A stretch of 38,401 nt of DNA from NCBI GenBank assembly GCA_017474285.1, contig JAFVHT010000027.1, positions 1-38,401 on the forward strand, written 5' to 3'. Both the position numbers and the translations under genes were made by a program. The DNA comes from Acetobacter sp. GTDB taxonomy: Bacteria > Pseudomonadota > Alphaproteobacteria > Acetobacterales > Acetobacteraceae. Positions 29,567 through 36,787 of this stretch are shown one piece after another. Each line of letters opens with the position of its first letter. Within the stretch, counting starts at the first letter, position 1. The notes beneath the pieces were generated by a model. It was given only the letters and a program-made list of their open reading frames with translations, did no database searches and had not been told where the DNA came from.

Positions 29567-29710
29567 ATGAAAACTCTAACCACTTATCATTTTACTTTCT
29601 TTAATACTTATGGAATCTTAAAAGACGTTGAATTTCCGTATTATATAGAAGCAAATAAGCAACAAAAAATAATTTTTTTGCTTGCTGCTTTTCCTCCATC
29701 TACACAATAA
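29567..29710 (+). CDS. Short unknown open frame, uncertain
   Basis: 47 codons from ATG 29567, with GAGGA directly upstream but too close to be ideal. A longer frame starts at TTG 29462. The translation includes YGILKDVEFPYYIEANKQQK. Its 5' extension overlaps the minus-strand remnant above, and at most one of the two is likely to be coding. No family recognised. Confidence 0.25.
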   Translation: MKTLTTYHFTFFNTYGILKDVEFPYYIEANKQQKIIFLLAAFPPSTQ

Positions 29711-29840
29711 CGCTTAGGTGTGTTTGAATCGAATATATTGATATTGGATATAAAAAGCCCTTGTTAAAGAAAATGCCTTTATGAAGAAAATGATTGAAAA
29801 ATGATAAGTAAAATTACAAGATAAAGCTAATAATTATTTT

Positions 29841-30749
29841 TTGGTGCAAAACGACGGGATTAGACCATTGAACAATGATGATATACAAATAACGATTGTT
29901 GAAGAGTCTGAGAAATATGAAAAAATTCAGAAGGTAAAACCTAATATTATTTTTAATCGTTGGGATATGTTAGGTTACAATTTCCAAGTCTTACATATTA
30001 AACGTCCTAATTACGATGATATGTATATAGGCTTTAAGATTGGTCATGATAAAATATGTTTTTTCGGTCTCTATATGATGGAGATAGAAAAAAGGGTTTT
30101 AGAGGCTGCTATGTTCTTTATAAGCAAAAACTTTAATATTTTTCAATTTGGGCTTGGGAACTCTTTGAATATTTATCCGCAATTATTGGCAGGCGTCCAT
30201 TGGTTATTAGAACTACCATCTTCTTATGAAGAGTATTTACAACGATTTTCTCGTAAAACAAGATATAACAGAAAACGAGAATTTCAAAAATTAAAAGAGA
30301 GTTATTGTTGTGAAATAAAACATTTAGGCAAAGGGGAAATCCCCCTAGATTTAGTGAGAGAGTTAATACAAAAAAAATCAGAACAATACGGTGGTGAAAA
30401 TAATCTTCTTATTATAACCTCTTGGGGATTACATGCGTGTTTATCCATAACCGATGCATGGGTCATGTATTTGAATGGGGAATTGGCAGCAATGATTTTT
30501 TATAGCATTATGCCAAACTCTTCTGACGCGGCTTGTATTAGTATGGCGTATGAGCCAGAGTATAAAGACTATTTTGTTGGAAACACTCTTTATTATCACT
30601 CTATTAAAGAGTTAATTGAGAGAAAAATAAAACGCGTTTATATGGGGGGGGGGGAGTTCGACTATAAAGAAAACGCCCATTGTATTAAAAATATAATTTG
30701 TGGCGGTATAATGAATCTCCCGAACCCCTTATCCTTGCTTTCTGTATAA
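29841..30749 (+). CDS. GNAT-fold acyltransferase, BioF2/CelD-like (Acetyltransf_6)
   Basis: 302 residues. The segment SYEEYLQRFSRKTRYNRKRE (residues about 130-150) is typical of the second half of BioF2/CelD-like GNAT proteins. So are AWVMYLNGELAAMIFYS, GNTLYYHSIKELIERKIKRV and the terminal MGGGEFDYKENA (a variant of the usual D-x-G-x-G-x-x-x-Y-K). Such enzymes acylate sugars, polysaccharides or lipids in envelope biogenesis. The start is weak: TTG 29841 or GTG 29844, with no ribosome-binding site, and the frame upstream is open back to a TAA at 29805, so the N-terminus may be damaged. Eleven consecutive G at 30644-30654 encode part of MGGGE; a slip there would remove the last 30 or so residues. 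Confidence 0.7.
   Translation: MVQNDGIRPLNNDDIQITIVEESEKYEKIQKVKPNIIFNRWDMLGYNFQVLHIKRPNYDDMYIGFKIGHDKICFFGLYMMEIEKRVLEAAMFFISKNFNIFQFGLGNSLNIYPQLLAGVHWLLELPSSYEEYLQRFSRKTRYNRKREFQKLKESYCCEIKHLGKGEIPLDLVRELIQKKSEQYGGENNLLIITSWGLHACLSITDAWVMYLNGELAAMIFYSIMPNSSDAACISMAYEPEYKDYFVGNTLYYHSIKELIERKIKRVYMGGGEFDYKENAHCIKNIICGGIMNLPNPLSLLSV
30644..30654 (+). repeat. G11 homopolymer tract inside the acyltransferase gene
   Basis: A run of 11 G within the coding sequence. As written the reading frame is intact. Such tracts are known hot spots of slipped-strand mispairing. Confidence 0.9.
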
Positions 30750-30794
30750 AAAACCCTAAAACCCATCTCCCCCTTGCCTCGCGTTTACGCCTTT

Positions 30795-31193
30795 TTAATC
30801 GGGTTCTACAAGGATTAGTTGATCAGGTTTCGCGTCATAGTTACAAATGAGGTTTTTATACGCATCCATAATACATGTTTCTACGGCGAGTCTAAAATAT
30901 AACCATTCTCGTGTCCTTAAAAACTCGGGGTAATATCTTCTTAAATCTTCAAATATACTCATTTTGTTCCATTTTTCTTGTTCAATACACTTAGAAGCGT
31001 AGTAGAAACAACCTTTAAAAGCTGTAGCATATTCTTTAGAATTGTAAGAATTCGCTGGCACCCAATACCCATCGAAGTAAAAATACACTTCATCGGATAA
31101 TTTTAAAGCCTTATGATACCATTTAGGGGCTCTCATACGGCTTTTTAGCCCTCTCATCATGGCAAAAGTAATTTGAGCTTTTTTCTTATCCAT
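30795..31193 (-). CDS. Hypothetical protein, aromatic-rich
   Basis: 132 residues, not recognised. Rich in Tyr, Trp and Phe (PKWYHKALKLSDEVYFYFDGY and YYPEFLRTREWLYFRLAVE lie in the middle and C-terminal half), predicted helical and soluble, with an acidic C-terminus. GGGAG lies about 10 bases before ATG 31193. It belongs to the AT-rich accessory block and follows a decayed gene on the same strand. It may be part of a former small operon. Confidence 0.55.
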   Translation of the reverse strand: MDKKKAQITFAMMRGLKSRMRAPKWYHKALKLSDEVYFYFDGYWVPANSYNSKEYATAFKGCFYYASKCIEQEKWNKMSIFEDLRRYYPEFLRTREWLYFRLAVETCIMDAYKNLICNYDAKPDQLILVEPD

Positions 31194-31206
31194 TATGAGG
31201 AATCTC

Positions 31207-31240
31207 CCAAAAATGTTTTATGACCAAAAATGTTTTATGA
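31207..31240. repeat. 17-bp perfect tandem duplication
   Basis: The unit CCAAAAATGTTTTATGA occurs twice head to tail, at 31207-31223 and 31224-31240. It lies at the end of the decayed gene described next, and the stop codon of that remnant falls in the first copy. Confidence 0.9.
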
Positions 31241-31479
31241 AATGACAAGCGGCTTCATCAAAGAGGAGTTCATACTGTAAACCAGCCTCATACAAAGCTC
31301 TACTAAAAGATTTTTTCTAAAAAACCTCTTATAATACGTTATAAGAGAATAAAGTGCCTCTCTATCTTTAACGCACTGAGAAAAATCATCATAAGCATTG
31401 ACAAATACTTGCTTAAGAGAAGAGTAATATGAGGACTACCTACGTCAACATTATAACTGTGATTATCTTTAAATAATAT
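31218..31479 (-). pseudogene. Decayed gene with at least two frameshifts
   Basis: Three adjacent minus-strand frames read as pieces of one protein. The first ends around 31420 with FKDNHSYNVDVGSPHITLL. The second, about 31435-31300, reads VFVNAYDDFSQCVKDREALY then SLITYYKRFFRKN. The third, ending at TAA 31218, reads SRALYEAGLQYELLFDEAAC then HFIKHFWS. None has a start and each stops soon outside the shared part. The family is not recognised. It lies upstream of, and on the same strand as, the 132-residue gene. Confidence 0.45.
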
Positions 31480-31502
31480 TTAAGAGTTGTTAGGCTTAAC
31501 AA

Positions 31503-31522
31503 CCCATAAGCAAACTTATGGG
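31503..31522. repeat. Small inverted repeat upstream of xerC
   Basis: CCCATAAG-CAAA-CTTATGGG, an 8-bp perfect stem with a 4-base loop, about 70 bases before the xerC start. No T-run follows on the plus strand. It could be a terminator for the accessory block or an operator. Confidence 0.4.
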
Positions 31523-31593
31523 ATCAATGGGGATCCATGAAAACCATGAAAAAATAAAAACAAAAGTAGAACGATAAAAGAGGGTCAAACTTT

Positions 31594-32550
31594 ATGACGG
31601 CAGAAGAGGCACAAGAGGCTTTTTTACAATGGCTTGCCATCGAAAAAGGCGCGTCTTTGTTGACGATTAAAGCCTATCGTAACGATATAACCTATTTTTT
31701 GACATTTTTAGCCAACCATCTCAATGGTTTACCCGATATGGCGGGGCTTGCACAGCTTACGTTAAGAGATTTTCGCGCGTGGCTTGCTTTTGAACAAACC
31801 CGCGCCCTTGCACCACGAACAGCACAAAAACGGCAAACAACGCCTGATAAAGCAGCCCGCACCCGTGCACGACGCCTTTCTGCAGTGTCCTCATTTTTTC
31901 GTTATCTTGATCGTCAACATGGGGTTAAAAATACGGCTGTACAAATTTTAACCACGCCTCGTGTTAAAAAAACGCTTCCCCGCCCATTGACGCAAAAAGA
32001 CGCCCTCGCCGCGCCACACGATATTGCCGAATTAGCACGTACTTCTTTAGCACGTTGCCGCGATGCAGCGCTTTTTTCGTTACTTTATGGCTGTGGATTA
32101 CGTATTTCTGAAGCTTTAGCCTTAAATATTAGGGAAATTCGTGCAGCACAAAAAAGCGGGGTTGTGCGTATTTTAGGTAAAGGTCGTAAAGAGCGTTTGG
32201 TGCCTGTGCTCCCCATTGTGCAAGAGGTGCTCACTTTATGGCTCGCCCAACATCCCTCACCCGGCGCGGAATCCCCTCTTTTTATTGGCGTACGTGGTGG
32301 GCGTTTACAACCGGCTATTGCTCAAAAAGCAATGCGCGAATGGCGTCATTTCTACGGCTTGCCAGAGCAAGCAACACCTCACGCGCTTCGGCATTCTTTT
32401 GCCACCCATTTAATGGAAAACGGAGCTGATTTACGCACTATTCAAGAGCTTTTAGGGCATGCAAGCCTATCGACCACACAGCGTTATACCCTTGTTGATG
32501 AAACTTATTTACACGATGTTTGGGCACGCGCTCACCCTCGTGCTCAATAA
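31594..32550 (+). CDS. xerC: Tyrosine recombinase XerC
   Basis: A 318-residue integrase-family recombinase that with XerD resolves chromosome dimers at dif. The N-terminal SAM-like core-binding domain begins MTAEEAQEAFLQWLAIEKGAS. The catalytic residues are Arg170 (GLRISEALAL), the GKGRKER lysine, His263-x2-Arg266 (HALRHSFATH), the GHASLSTTQ histidine and Tyr298 (QRYT). This fits the house-keeping XerC rather than a phage integrase. ATG 31594 has GAGGGT upstream. A long N-terminal linker region (RALAPRTAQKRQTTPDKAAR) is somewhat longer than usual. Confidence 0.93.
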   Translation: MTAEEAQEAFLQWLAIEKGASLLTIKAYRNDITYFLTFLANHLNGLPDMAGLAQLTLRDFRAWLAFEQTRALAPRTAQKRQTTPDKAARTRARRLSAVSSFFRYLDRQHGVKNTAVQILTTPRVKKTLPRPLTQKDALAAPHDIAELARTSLARCRDAALFSLLYGCGLRISEALALNIREIRAAQKSGVVRILGKGRKERLVPVLPIVQEVLTLWLAQHPSPGAESPLFIGVRGGRLQPAIAQKAMREWRHFYGLPEQATPHALRHSFATHLMENGADLRTIQELLGHASLSTTQRYTLVDETYLHDVWARAHPRAQ

Positions 32551-32571
32551 ACAAGGACATAAATGAATCAA

Positions 32572-32744
32572 ATACTAAACTACAAGAAGAATACGTATCT
32601 ATTTCGCCAAAGACGAGCAGAATAATATTATTCTCTTAAATCGGTGGCGGAAGAGAGAACCGTCAGCAGAACGACATTAACGAAGCTATAGCCCTATTTG
32701 AAGACTACAAGCACCGCAAGGCAGCAACCAAGAAAGGAAAGTGA
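32572..32744 (+). pseudogene. Remnant of a RelE/HigB (Gp49-like) toxin
   Basis: The frame reads RIYFAKDEQNNIILLN from 32594, then one extra base breaks it. In the next frame GGGRENRQQNDINEAIALFE and DYKHRKAATKKGK follow, with TGA at 32742-32744. Joined, this is the C-terminal half of a phage Gp49-like RelE/HigB toxin (usual pattern YF-x-ILL-GG-x-Q-x-DI-A). The N-terminal half is missing; a TAA lies just before. The intact antitoxin gene starts 3 bases after the toxin stop, the normal toxin-antitoxin order. Confidence 0.7.
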
Positions 32745-32747
32745 AAC

Positions 32748-33020
32748 ATGGTACCACTGACCCGTGATTTCAGAGAAACCGTAGCCGAGCGTATAAAGAA
32801 CGATCCTGCCTGTGCGCAAGCGCTTTTGGAAGAGGCTGTTACCTTATTTGCCGAAGGCGACATTGAGACTGCCAAGCTGATCCTGTGCGCGTTCGATATA
32901 CCTGAAAATCAACTTAAAAAGACCAATTCAACAAACAGTTTTTCAGCTTCGTCTTTGTTGTTTACGGCAATAAAATACGCGCTTGAAATCAAGCAACCCC
33001 AGACCGTAAGTGCTGTTTAA
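32748..33020 (+). CDS. HigA-type antitoxin / addiction-module DNA-binding protein
   Basis: 90 residues. The N-terminus (LTRDFRETVAERIKNDPACA, then QALLEEAVTLFAEGDIETAK) matches the family of small antitoxins paired with Gp49-like toxins (LTRDF-x-VxxRxxxDPxFAxALLxEAxTLFLxGE). The second half differs from the usual helix-turn-helix (LLFTAIKYALEIKQPQTVSA), so it may be truncated or divergent. AAGGAAAG lies upstream of ATG 32748. With the toxin broken it is an orphan antitoxin, perhaps only an autorepressor now. Confidence 0.65.
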   Translation: MVPLTRDFRETVAERIKNDPACAQALLEEAVTLFAEGDIETAKLILCAFDIPENQLKKTNSTNSFSASSLLFTAIKYALEIKQPQTVSAV

Positions 33021-33022
33021 AC

Positions 33023-33056
33023 AAAAAAGGCGCGTCATTTCTGACATGCCTTTTTT
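33023..33056 (+). terminator. Intrinsic terminator after the antitoxin gene
   Basis: AAAAAAGGC-GC-GTCA / TTTC / TGAC-AT-GCCTTTTTT forms a hairpin with a small internal loop, directly after the antitoxin stop. The T6 tail lies in the stem, so it can act on both strands. Confidence 0.65.
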
Positions 33057-33657
33057 GCAAACAACTACAACTTAACGAAAGGAAATACCCAAGTTCTGAC
33101 TAAAGAGAACCGGGTAAGGCGATTATACACGGGGGGGGTAGAATACAACCCTCATATTTTGCGCGTAGAATGCGTTTAAGAGTGTTTTTTAGTCCATTAT
33201 AACCAACTCACGTCCTCTTAAAATGGGTTTTAGGGGTATATGAGGGGTTTACCTCTGATGAACTTAATCTTTTCATGTGGTAAGTCGGTTTTTAGAGAAC
33301 AGAAAATCTGAAGCGCCACTCACTTAATCCGTTTAATGCTTGACAGGGGATATGAAGGGGAAAGTAAGGCGAAGGTTTTAAATGGCTATGATTTAAACAT
33401 TTTTTGCTGATTTGTTTTCTATATACTTTAGCCCTTAGCGTGGCTTTATTCGTTTTTGTATTATTTATTTTATACTGCGTATAATAAGGTTTGTTATAAG
33501 AACGCAAAAAAAAGAAAGTCAATTTTTAGTATTAAAAACAATGTTTTCAAAAGGCGTGTAAAAAATTTTCTGGAAGATTAGGGCTATAACATATGCAAGG
33601 TATGGCAAGCATGTCGCTTTTATCAAAAACTATAGAAAGCAAAATAGGCTTAAAGAT
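33057..33657. other. Gene-poor 600-bp region
   Basis: No supported gene. An open stretch on the plus strand (33057 to about 33170) without a start codon contains a run of eight G at 33131-33138. A minus-strand frame at 33292-33522 starts in a homopolymer-rich area and has no recognisable domain. The area is AT-rich and probably holds decayed DNA plus the promoter of the protease-like gene, which I could not fix. Confidence 0.4.
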
Positions 33658-34707
33658 ATGCGGGTAAGACGTGGTTTTTTTCTTTTGCGTTGTGTGTTGT
33701 TGATCTCTCTTTTTTTGTTTCCTTTAGGGGGCGTGGGGAAAGGGGTTGCGTTTGCCGCAGACAACAAAGAGGCGTCAAAAAGTGAAAAGATAAATGCTGA
33801 ACAAATCAACACAGACACACAAACAATAAAAGATAAAGCGCTCTATAAAACACCGTGCCATACGCTGATCGCACGCGTGTCTGTTGATAATAAGGACGGT
33901 TTTTTGGTCATTCCTGTGGCAATCAATGGGCATGACGCTCGTATGATTATAGATACAGGTGCAGAAGGGAGTCTACTTTCTCCTGCTGCGAGTGTGCTTT
34001 TTGATACCTCGCATGAAACAGAGCGTTGGACATTGATGCACGGTACAGGCGGCGTTGGACGCCTTGTGCCTGATGTGCATGTGACATCATTACGGATTGG
34101 GTTTGCGCAATTTGGACCTCTTTCGATTCCTGTTGCGGCTTTACCGTCTACCTCAACGCCGCGCGTAGCAGGGCTTATCGGCGGGGATCTTCTCTCACGT
34201 TATGATATAGAACTCGATGTTTCCCAACATATGATGGCGTTGTGGCAGAACAATCTTGCTGCGTGTCAAAAGGAAAAAGGGGCGCAGACAGGACCCGTCG
34301 GGTGGCGCTATATTTACCGTGCTGTACCTCTGACCATAACGGCACACCATCGTGCTTTTGTAACAGTGAGTCTCGACGGGCATTCACTCCGCGCGTTGCT
34401 TGATACAGGGGCACGGGCACGCGTATTGGCTGAAAGGGTTGCTCTTCGTTTAGGAGTTTCTGCAAAAAATCTCGCAGCAGAAAAAGGAGGGGTTACCCAA
34501 GGGGTTGATGCCCATAAGGAGGCTTATTATTGGCATAAATTCCATCTTTTCCAAATTGGACAAGAGCAGGATCTTTATCCAACTCTGACTGTTACACCTT
34601 TGCAAGACACGGCTGATATGTTGCTGGGTGTAGAGTGGTTTGCCCGCCATAGGGTATGGATTTCATATCAAACAAAAATGCTCTACATTATGCCTATAGA
34701 GCGTTAA
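33658..34707 (+). CDS. Secreted protein with two retropepsin-like aspartyl protease domains
   Basis: 349 residues. The N-terminal signal peptide (basic MRVRRG, hydrophobic core, likely cleavage after AFA around residue 32) points to the periplasm. Two half-like domains follow, each with a D-T-G-A motif. Asp99 is in MIIDTGAEGSLLS and Asp249 in ALLDTGARARVLAE. The first domain ends with LIGGDLLSRYDIELDV, the typical second hydrophobic-hydrophobic-Gly signature of retropepsin-like proteases. The second ends with MLLGVEWFARHRVWISY. Bacterial homologues are membrane or periplasmic, substrates unknown. Two motifs in one chain would allow an internal pseudo-dimer active site; that is inference. Confidence 0.8.
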   Translation: MRVRRGFFLLRCVLLISLFLFPLGGVGKGVAFAADNKEASKSEKINAEQINTDTQTIKDKALYKTPCHTLIARVSVDNKDGFLVIPVAINGHDARMIIDTGAEGSLLSPAASVLFDTSHETERWTLMHGTGGVGRLVPDVHVTSLRIGFAQFGPLSIPVAALPSTSTPRVAGLIGGDLLSRYDIELDVSQHMMALWQNNLAACQKEKGAQTGPVGWRYIYRAVPLTITAHHRAFVTVSLDGHSLRALLDTGARARVLAERVALRLGVSAKNLAAEKGGVTQGVDAHKEAYYWHKFHLFQIGQEQDLYPTLTVTPLQDTADMLLGVEWFARHRVWISYQTKMLYIMPIER

Positions 34708-34837
34708 ACATAGAACAGACGCTAAAAAGAAACACAAAAACAAAACAGAAAGAAAGTCTGTCGTATAGTATAGGCTATCATGAGGCTATAATGAAAGAGG
34801 ACACGAAGCGCTATAAACAGGAGAGGAGATTTTTCAA

Positions 34838-35122
34838 ATGAGTAAAGTCAAAATCGAATTACACATAAAGGCTGCCCCTGAAGAGGAAGAGCATATTAAA
34901 GAGCAAGTGCAAAAATACGGCTACTTGATTAAGGAATTTATGGACAAAATCACACAACAAAAGGCAAGTAATACAGACGGTTTTACGATTCAAGAGGACG
35001 TGAACTATTGGCGTGGTATTTTTTATAAAGTATTAGAAAGCGACAGGCTTACGCGTTATCTTGTGTTGTGGGTCCATGGTGAAATTACAAAAGAAGATTT
35101 CCTTAAGGCGCTTATGCAATAA
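34838..35122 (+). CDS. Small acidic helical protein, unknown
   Basis: 94 residues from ATG 34838, with AGGAGAGGAGA upstream, so very likely translated. Charged and helical (APEEEEHIKEQVQKYGYLIK at residues about 13-32), no cysteine, no membrane segment. It precedes amtB by about 115 bp on the same strand. It is not the PII protein GlnK that usually sits there: it lacks the PII start (K-x-V-x-A-I-I-K-P) and T-loop. No family recognised. Confidence 0.6.
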   Translation: MSKVKIELHIKAAPEEEEHIKEQVQKYGYLIKEFMDKITQQKASNTDGFTIQEDVNYWRGIFYKVLESDRLTRYLVLWVHGEITKEDFLKALMQ

Positions 35123-35236
35123 AAATAAAATAAATAATAAAAAACAATAACAAACAAGGGCATAAACAAACAAAACGGAGGGCACAGCAGGGGGTGACCT
35201 ACCATAAAGGCATCGCATTGTGGAGAAATATTGGGC

Positions 35237-36526
35237 ATGATTGATAAAAGCGATACAGCATGGATGCTTGTCTGCACAACCCTTGTGCTGCTCATGACAA
35301 TCCCTGGTTTAGGGCTTTTTTATGCGGGTATGGTCCGCAAAAAAAATGTTCTTGCCACGCTTATGCAGTCATTTTCTTTGTGTTGTATTCTTTCAGTGGT
35401 TTGGATGGTCGCTGGTTATTCCCTTGCTTTTACAGCAGGCACGCCTTGGATTGGCGGGTTATCACGTTTTATGTTGCATGGCATTGGTGCGCATATCCAT
35501 AACGGTTTAGACGTGCCCTTTATAATGAGTGCAGGAGGCAGCACAGGAAACAGCGGATCAGCAGCGGGTATAACTCTGACAGTACCCGAAAGTATTTTTA
35601 TGCTTTTTCAAATGACTTTTGCTATTATTGCTCCTGTTATTATAGCGGGCGGCTATGCAGAGCGTATGAAATTTAGCACGATGTGTGTGTTTTCTATTTT
35701 ATGGTCTTTAGTGGTTTACGCTCCTGTGGTGCATTGGGTGTGGTGCCCTACGGGCTGGTTAGCGAATTTAGGTGCTGCCGATTTTGCGGGGGGCACTGTG
35801 GTGCATATTAACGCAGGTGTTGCGGGGCTTATGTGTGCCTTGGCATTAGGACCACGTCGTGGATATGGGCACGAGGGTTTTCCGCCTTTTAACCTCACTT
35901 ATGCCGTCATAGGGGCGGCATTGCTGTGGTTTGGTTGGTTTGGCTTTAACGCAGGTTCTGCGTTGGGTGCCGATGGGCGCGCTTGTATGGCGATGGTTGC
36001 CACACAAATGGCTGCCGCAGGGGCAGGGATTTCTTGGATGGTAGTGGAATGGATACACCGCGGAAAACCAACAGTTTTAGGAGTTATTTCTGGTGCTGTT
36101 GGGGGGCTTGTGGCGAGCGCACCAGCAGCTGGTTTTGTGTTGCCCGATAGCGCGTTACTGATAGGTTTATGTGCCGGCGGTGCCTGTTATTGGGGGGCAA
36201 CAGGCTTAAAACATTTTTTTGGCTATGATGATAGCCTTGATGCCTTTGGTGTGCACGGGGTCGGCGGTATTGTCGGTGCTCTTTTAACTGGAGCGCTCGC
36301 TTATGGTCCTCTCTCTGCAACCAATACAGACCCAATAGGTATTGTCCCTTCTGTACACCAAGTCGCGGTACAAGCCGAAGCCGTCGGCGTGGTCGTGATT
36401 TGGTGCGCAAGTATGAGTTTTGTTATACTTAAAATCCTCGATAAAATTATGGGGTTACGTGTTACGCCCGAGCAAGAACTCGAGGGGCTCGACACCGCTT
36501 TGCATGGGGAACATATCAATCTTTAA
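35237..36526 (+). CDS. amtB: Ammonium transporter
   Basis: About 429 residues with roughly 11 membrane helices, the Amt/Mep/Rh channel for ammonium uptake. The N-terminus TAWMLVCTTLVLLMTIPGLG, GLFYAGMVRKKNVL and DFAGGTVVHINAGVAGLM (the Amt signature) are clear. The twin-histidine pore residues are in VHWVWCPTGW and FGVHGVGGIVGALL. A cytoplasmic tail follows after helix 11. The start is ATG 35237, with GGAGA about 10 bases upstream; TTG 35231 is in frame. No glnK/glnB neighbour is present in the window. There is no obvious signal peptide of the type some Amt proteins carry. Confidence 0.95.
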   Translation: MIDKSDTAWMLVCTTLVLLMTIPGLGLFYAGMVRKKNVLATLMQSFSLCCILSVVWMVAGYSLAFTAGTPWIGGLSRFMLHGIGAHIHNGLDVPFIMSAGGSTGNSGSAAGITLTVPESIFMLFQMTFAIIAPVIIAGGYAERMKFSTMCVFSILWSLVVYAPVVHWVWCPTGWLANLGAADFAGGTVVHINAGVAGLMCALALGPRRGYGHEGFPPFNLTYAVIGAALLWFGWFGFNAGSALGADGRACMAMVATQMAAAGAGISWMVVEWIHRGKPTVLGVISGAVGGLVASAPAAGFVLPDSALLIGLCAGGACYWGATGLKHFFGYDDSLDAFGVHGVGGIVGALLTGALAYGPLSATNTDPIGIVPSVHQVAVQAEAVGVVVIWCASMSFVILKILDKIMGLRVTPEQELEGLDTALHGEHINL

Positions 36527-36781
36527 AATTATGTTTCCTCCTTATGTACTGTAGATTATGTATCTTTCATAAAAGAACCCTTTAAGGTATAGTGATGAAA
36601 ACAAATCTTTACAAAGAGTTCTACAGCGTCTGTCACGCACGCACTATCATATTATGGAGGCCCATTATGGAGAGAAAAAAGAGCATGAGCCCCCCCTGAG
36701 ATAACCCTTGAGATAACCCCTAACAAACCCGCCCAACCTCTTTTTTTAATCATTCTTTTGATCGTTTTTTGAAGTGGATGT
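36527..36781. other. Intergenic region between amtB and the methyltransferase gene
   Basis: No gene supported. An 11-base direct repeat TGAGATAACCC occurs at 36697-36707 and 36709-36719, followed by a C-rich then T-rich stretch (TCTTTTTTT at 36739-36747) that may stop transcription from amtB. A seven-C run lies at 36690-36696. Confidence 0.4.
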
Positions 36782-36787
36782 ATGACG

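Noticed and set aside
31594..32550. xerC considered as a phage or island integrase
   Set aside because: Sequence and length fit housekeeping XerC, and no tRNA attachment site or direct repeats flank it.
33292..33522. Minus-strand 76-codon frame, considered as a transposase fragment
   Set aside because: No catalytic motif, no terminal inverted repeats and no flanking target duplication could be found.
34656..34841. 61-codon plus-strand frame whose stop overlaps the start of the 94-residue gene
   Set aside because: Most of it lies inside the 3' end of the protease-like gene in another frame. The ATGA overlap looks like translational coupling, but no ribosome-binding site fits the start.
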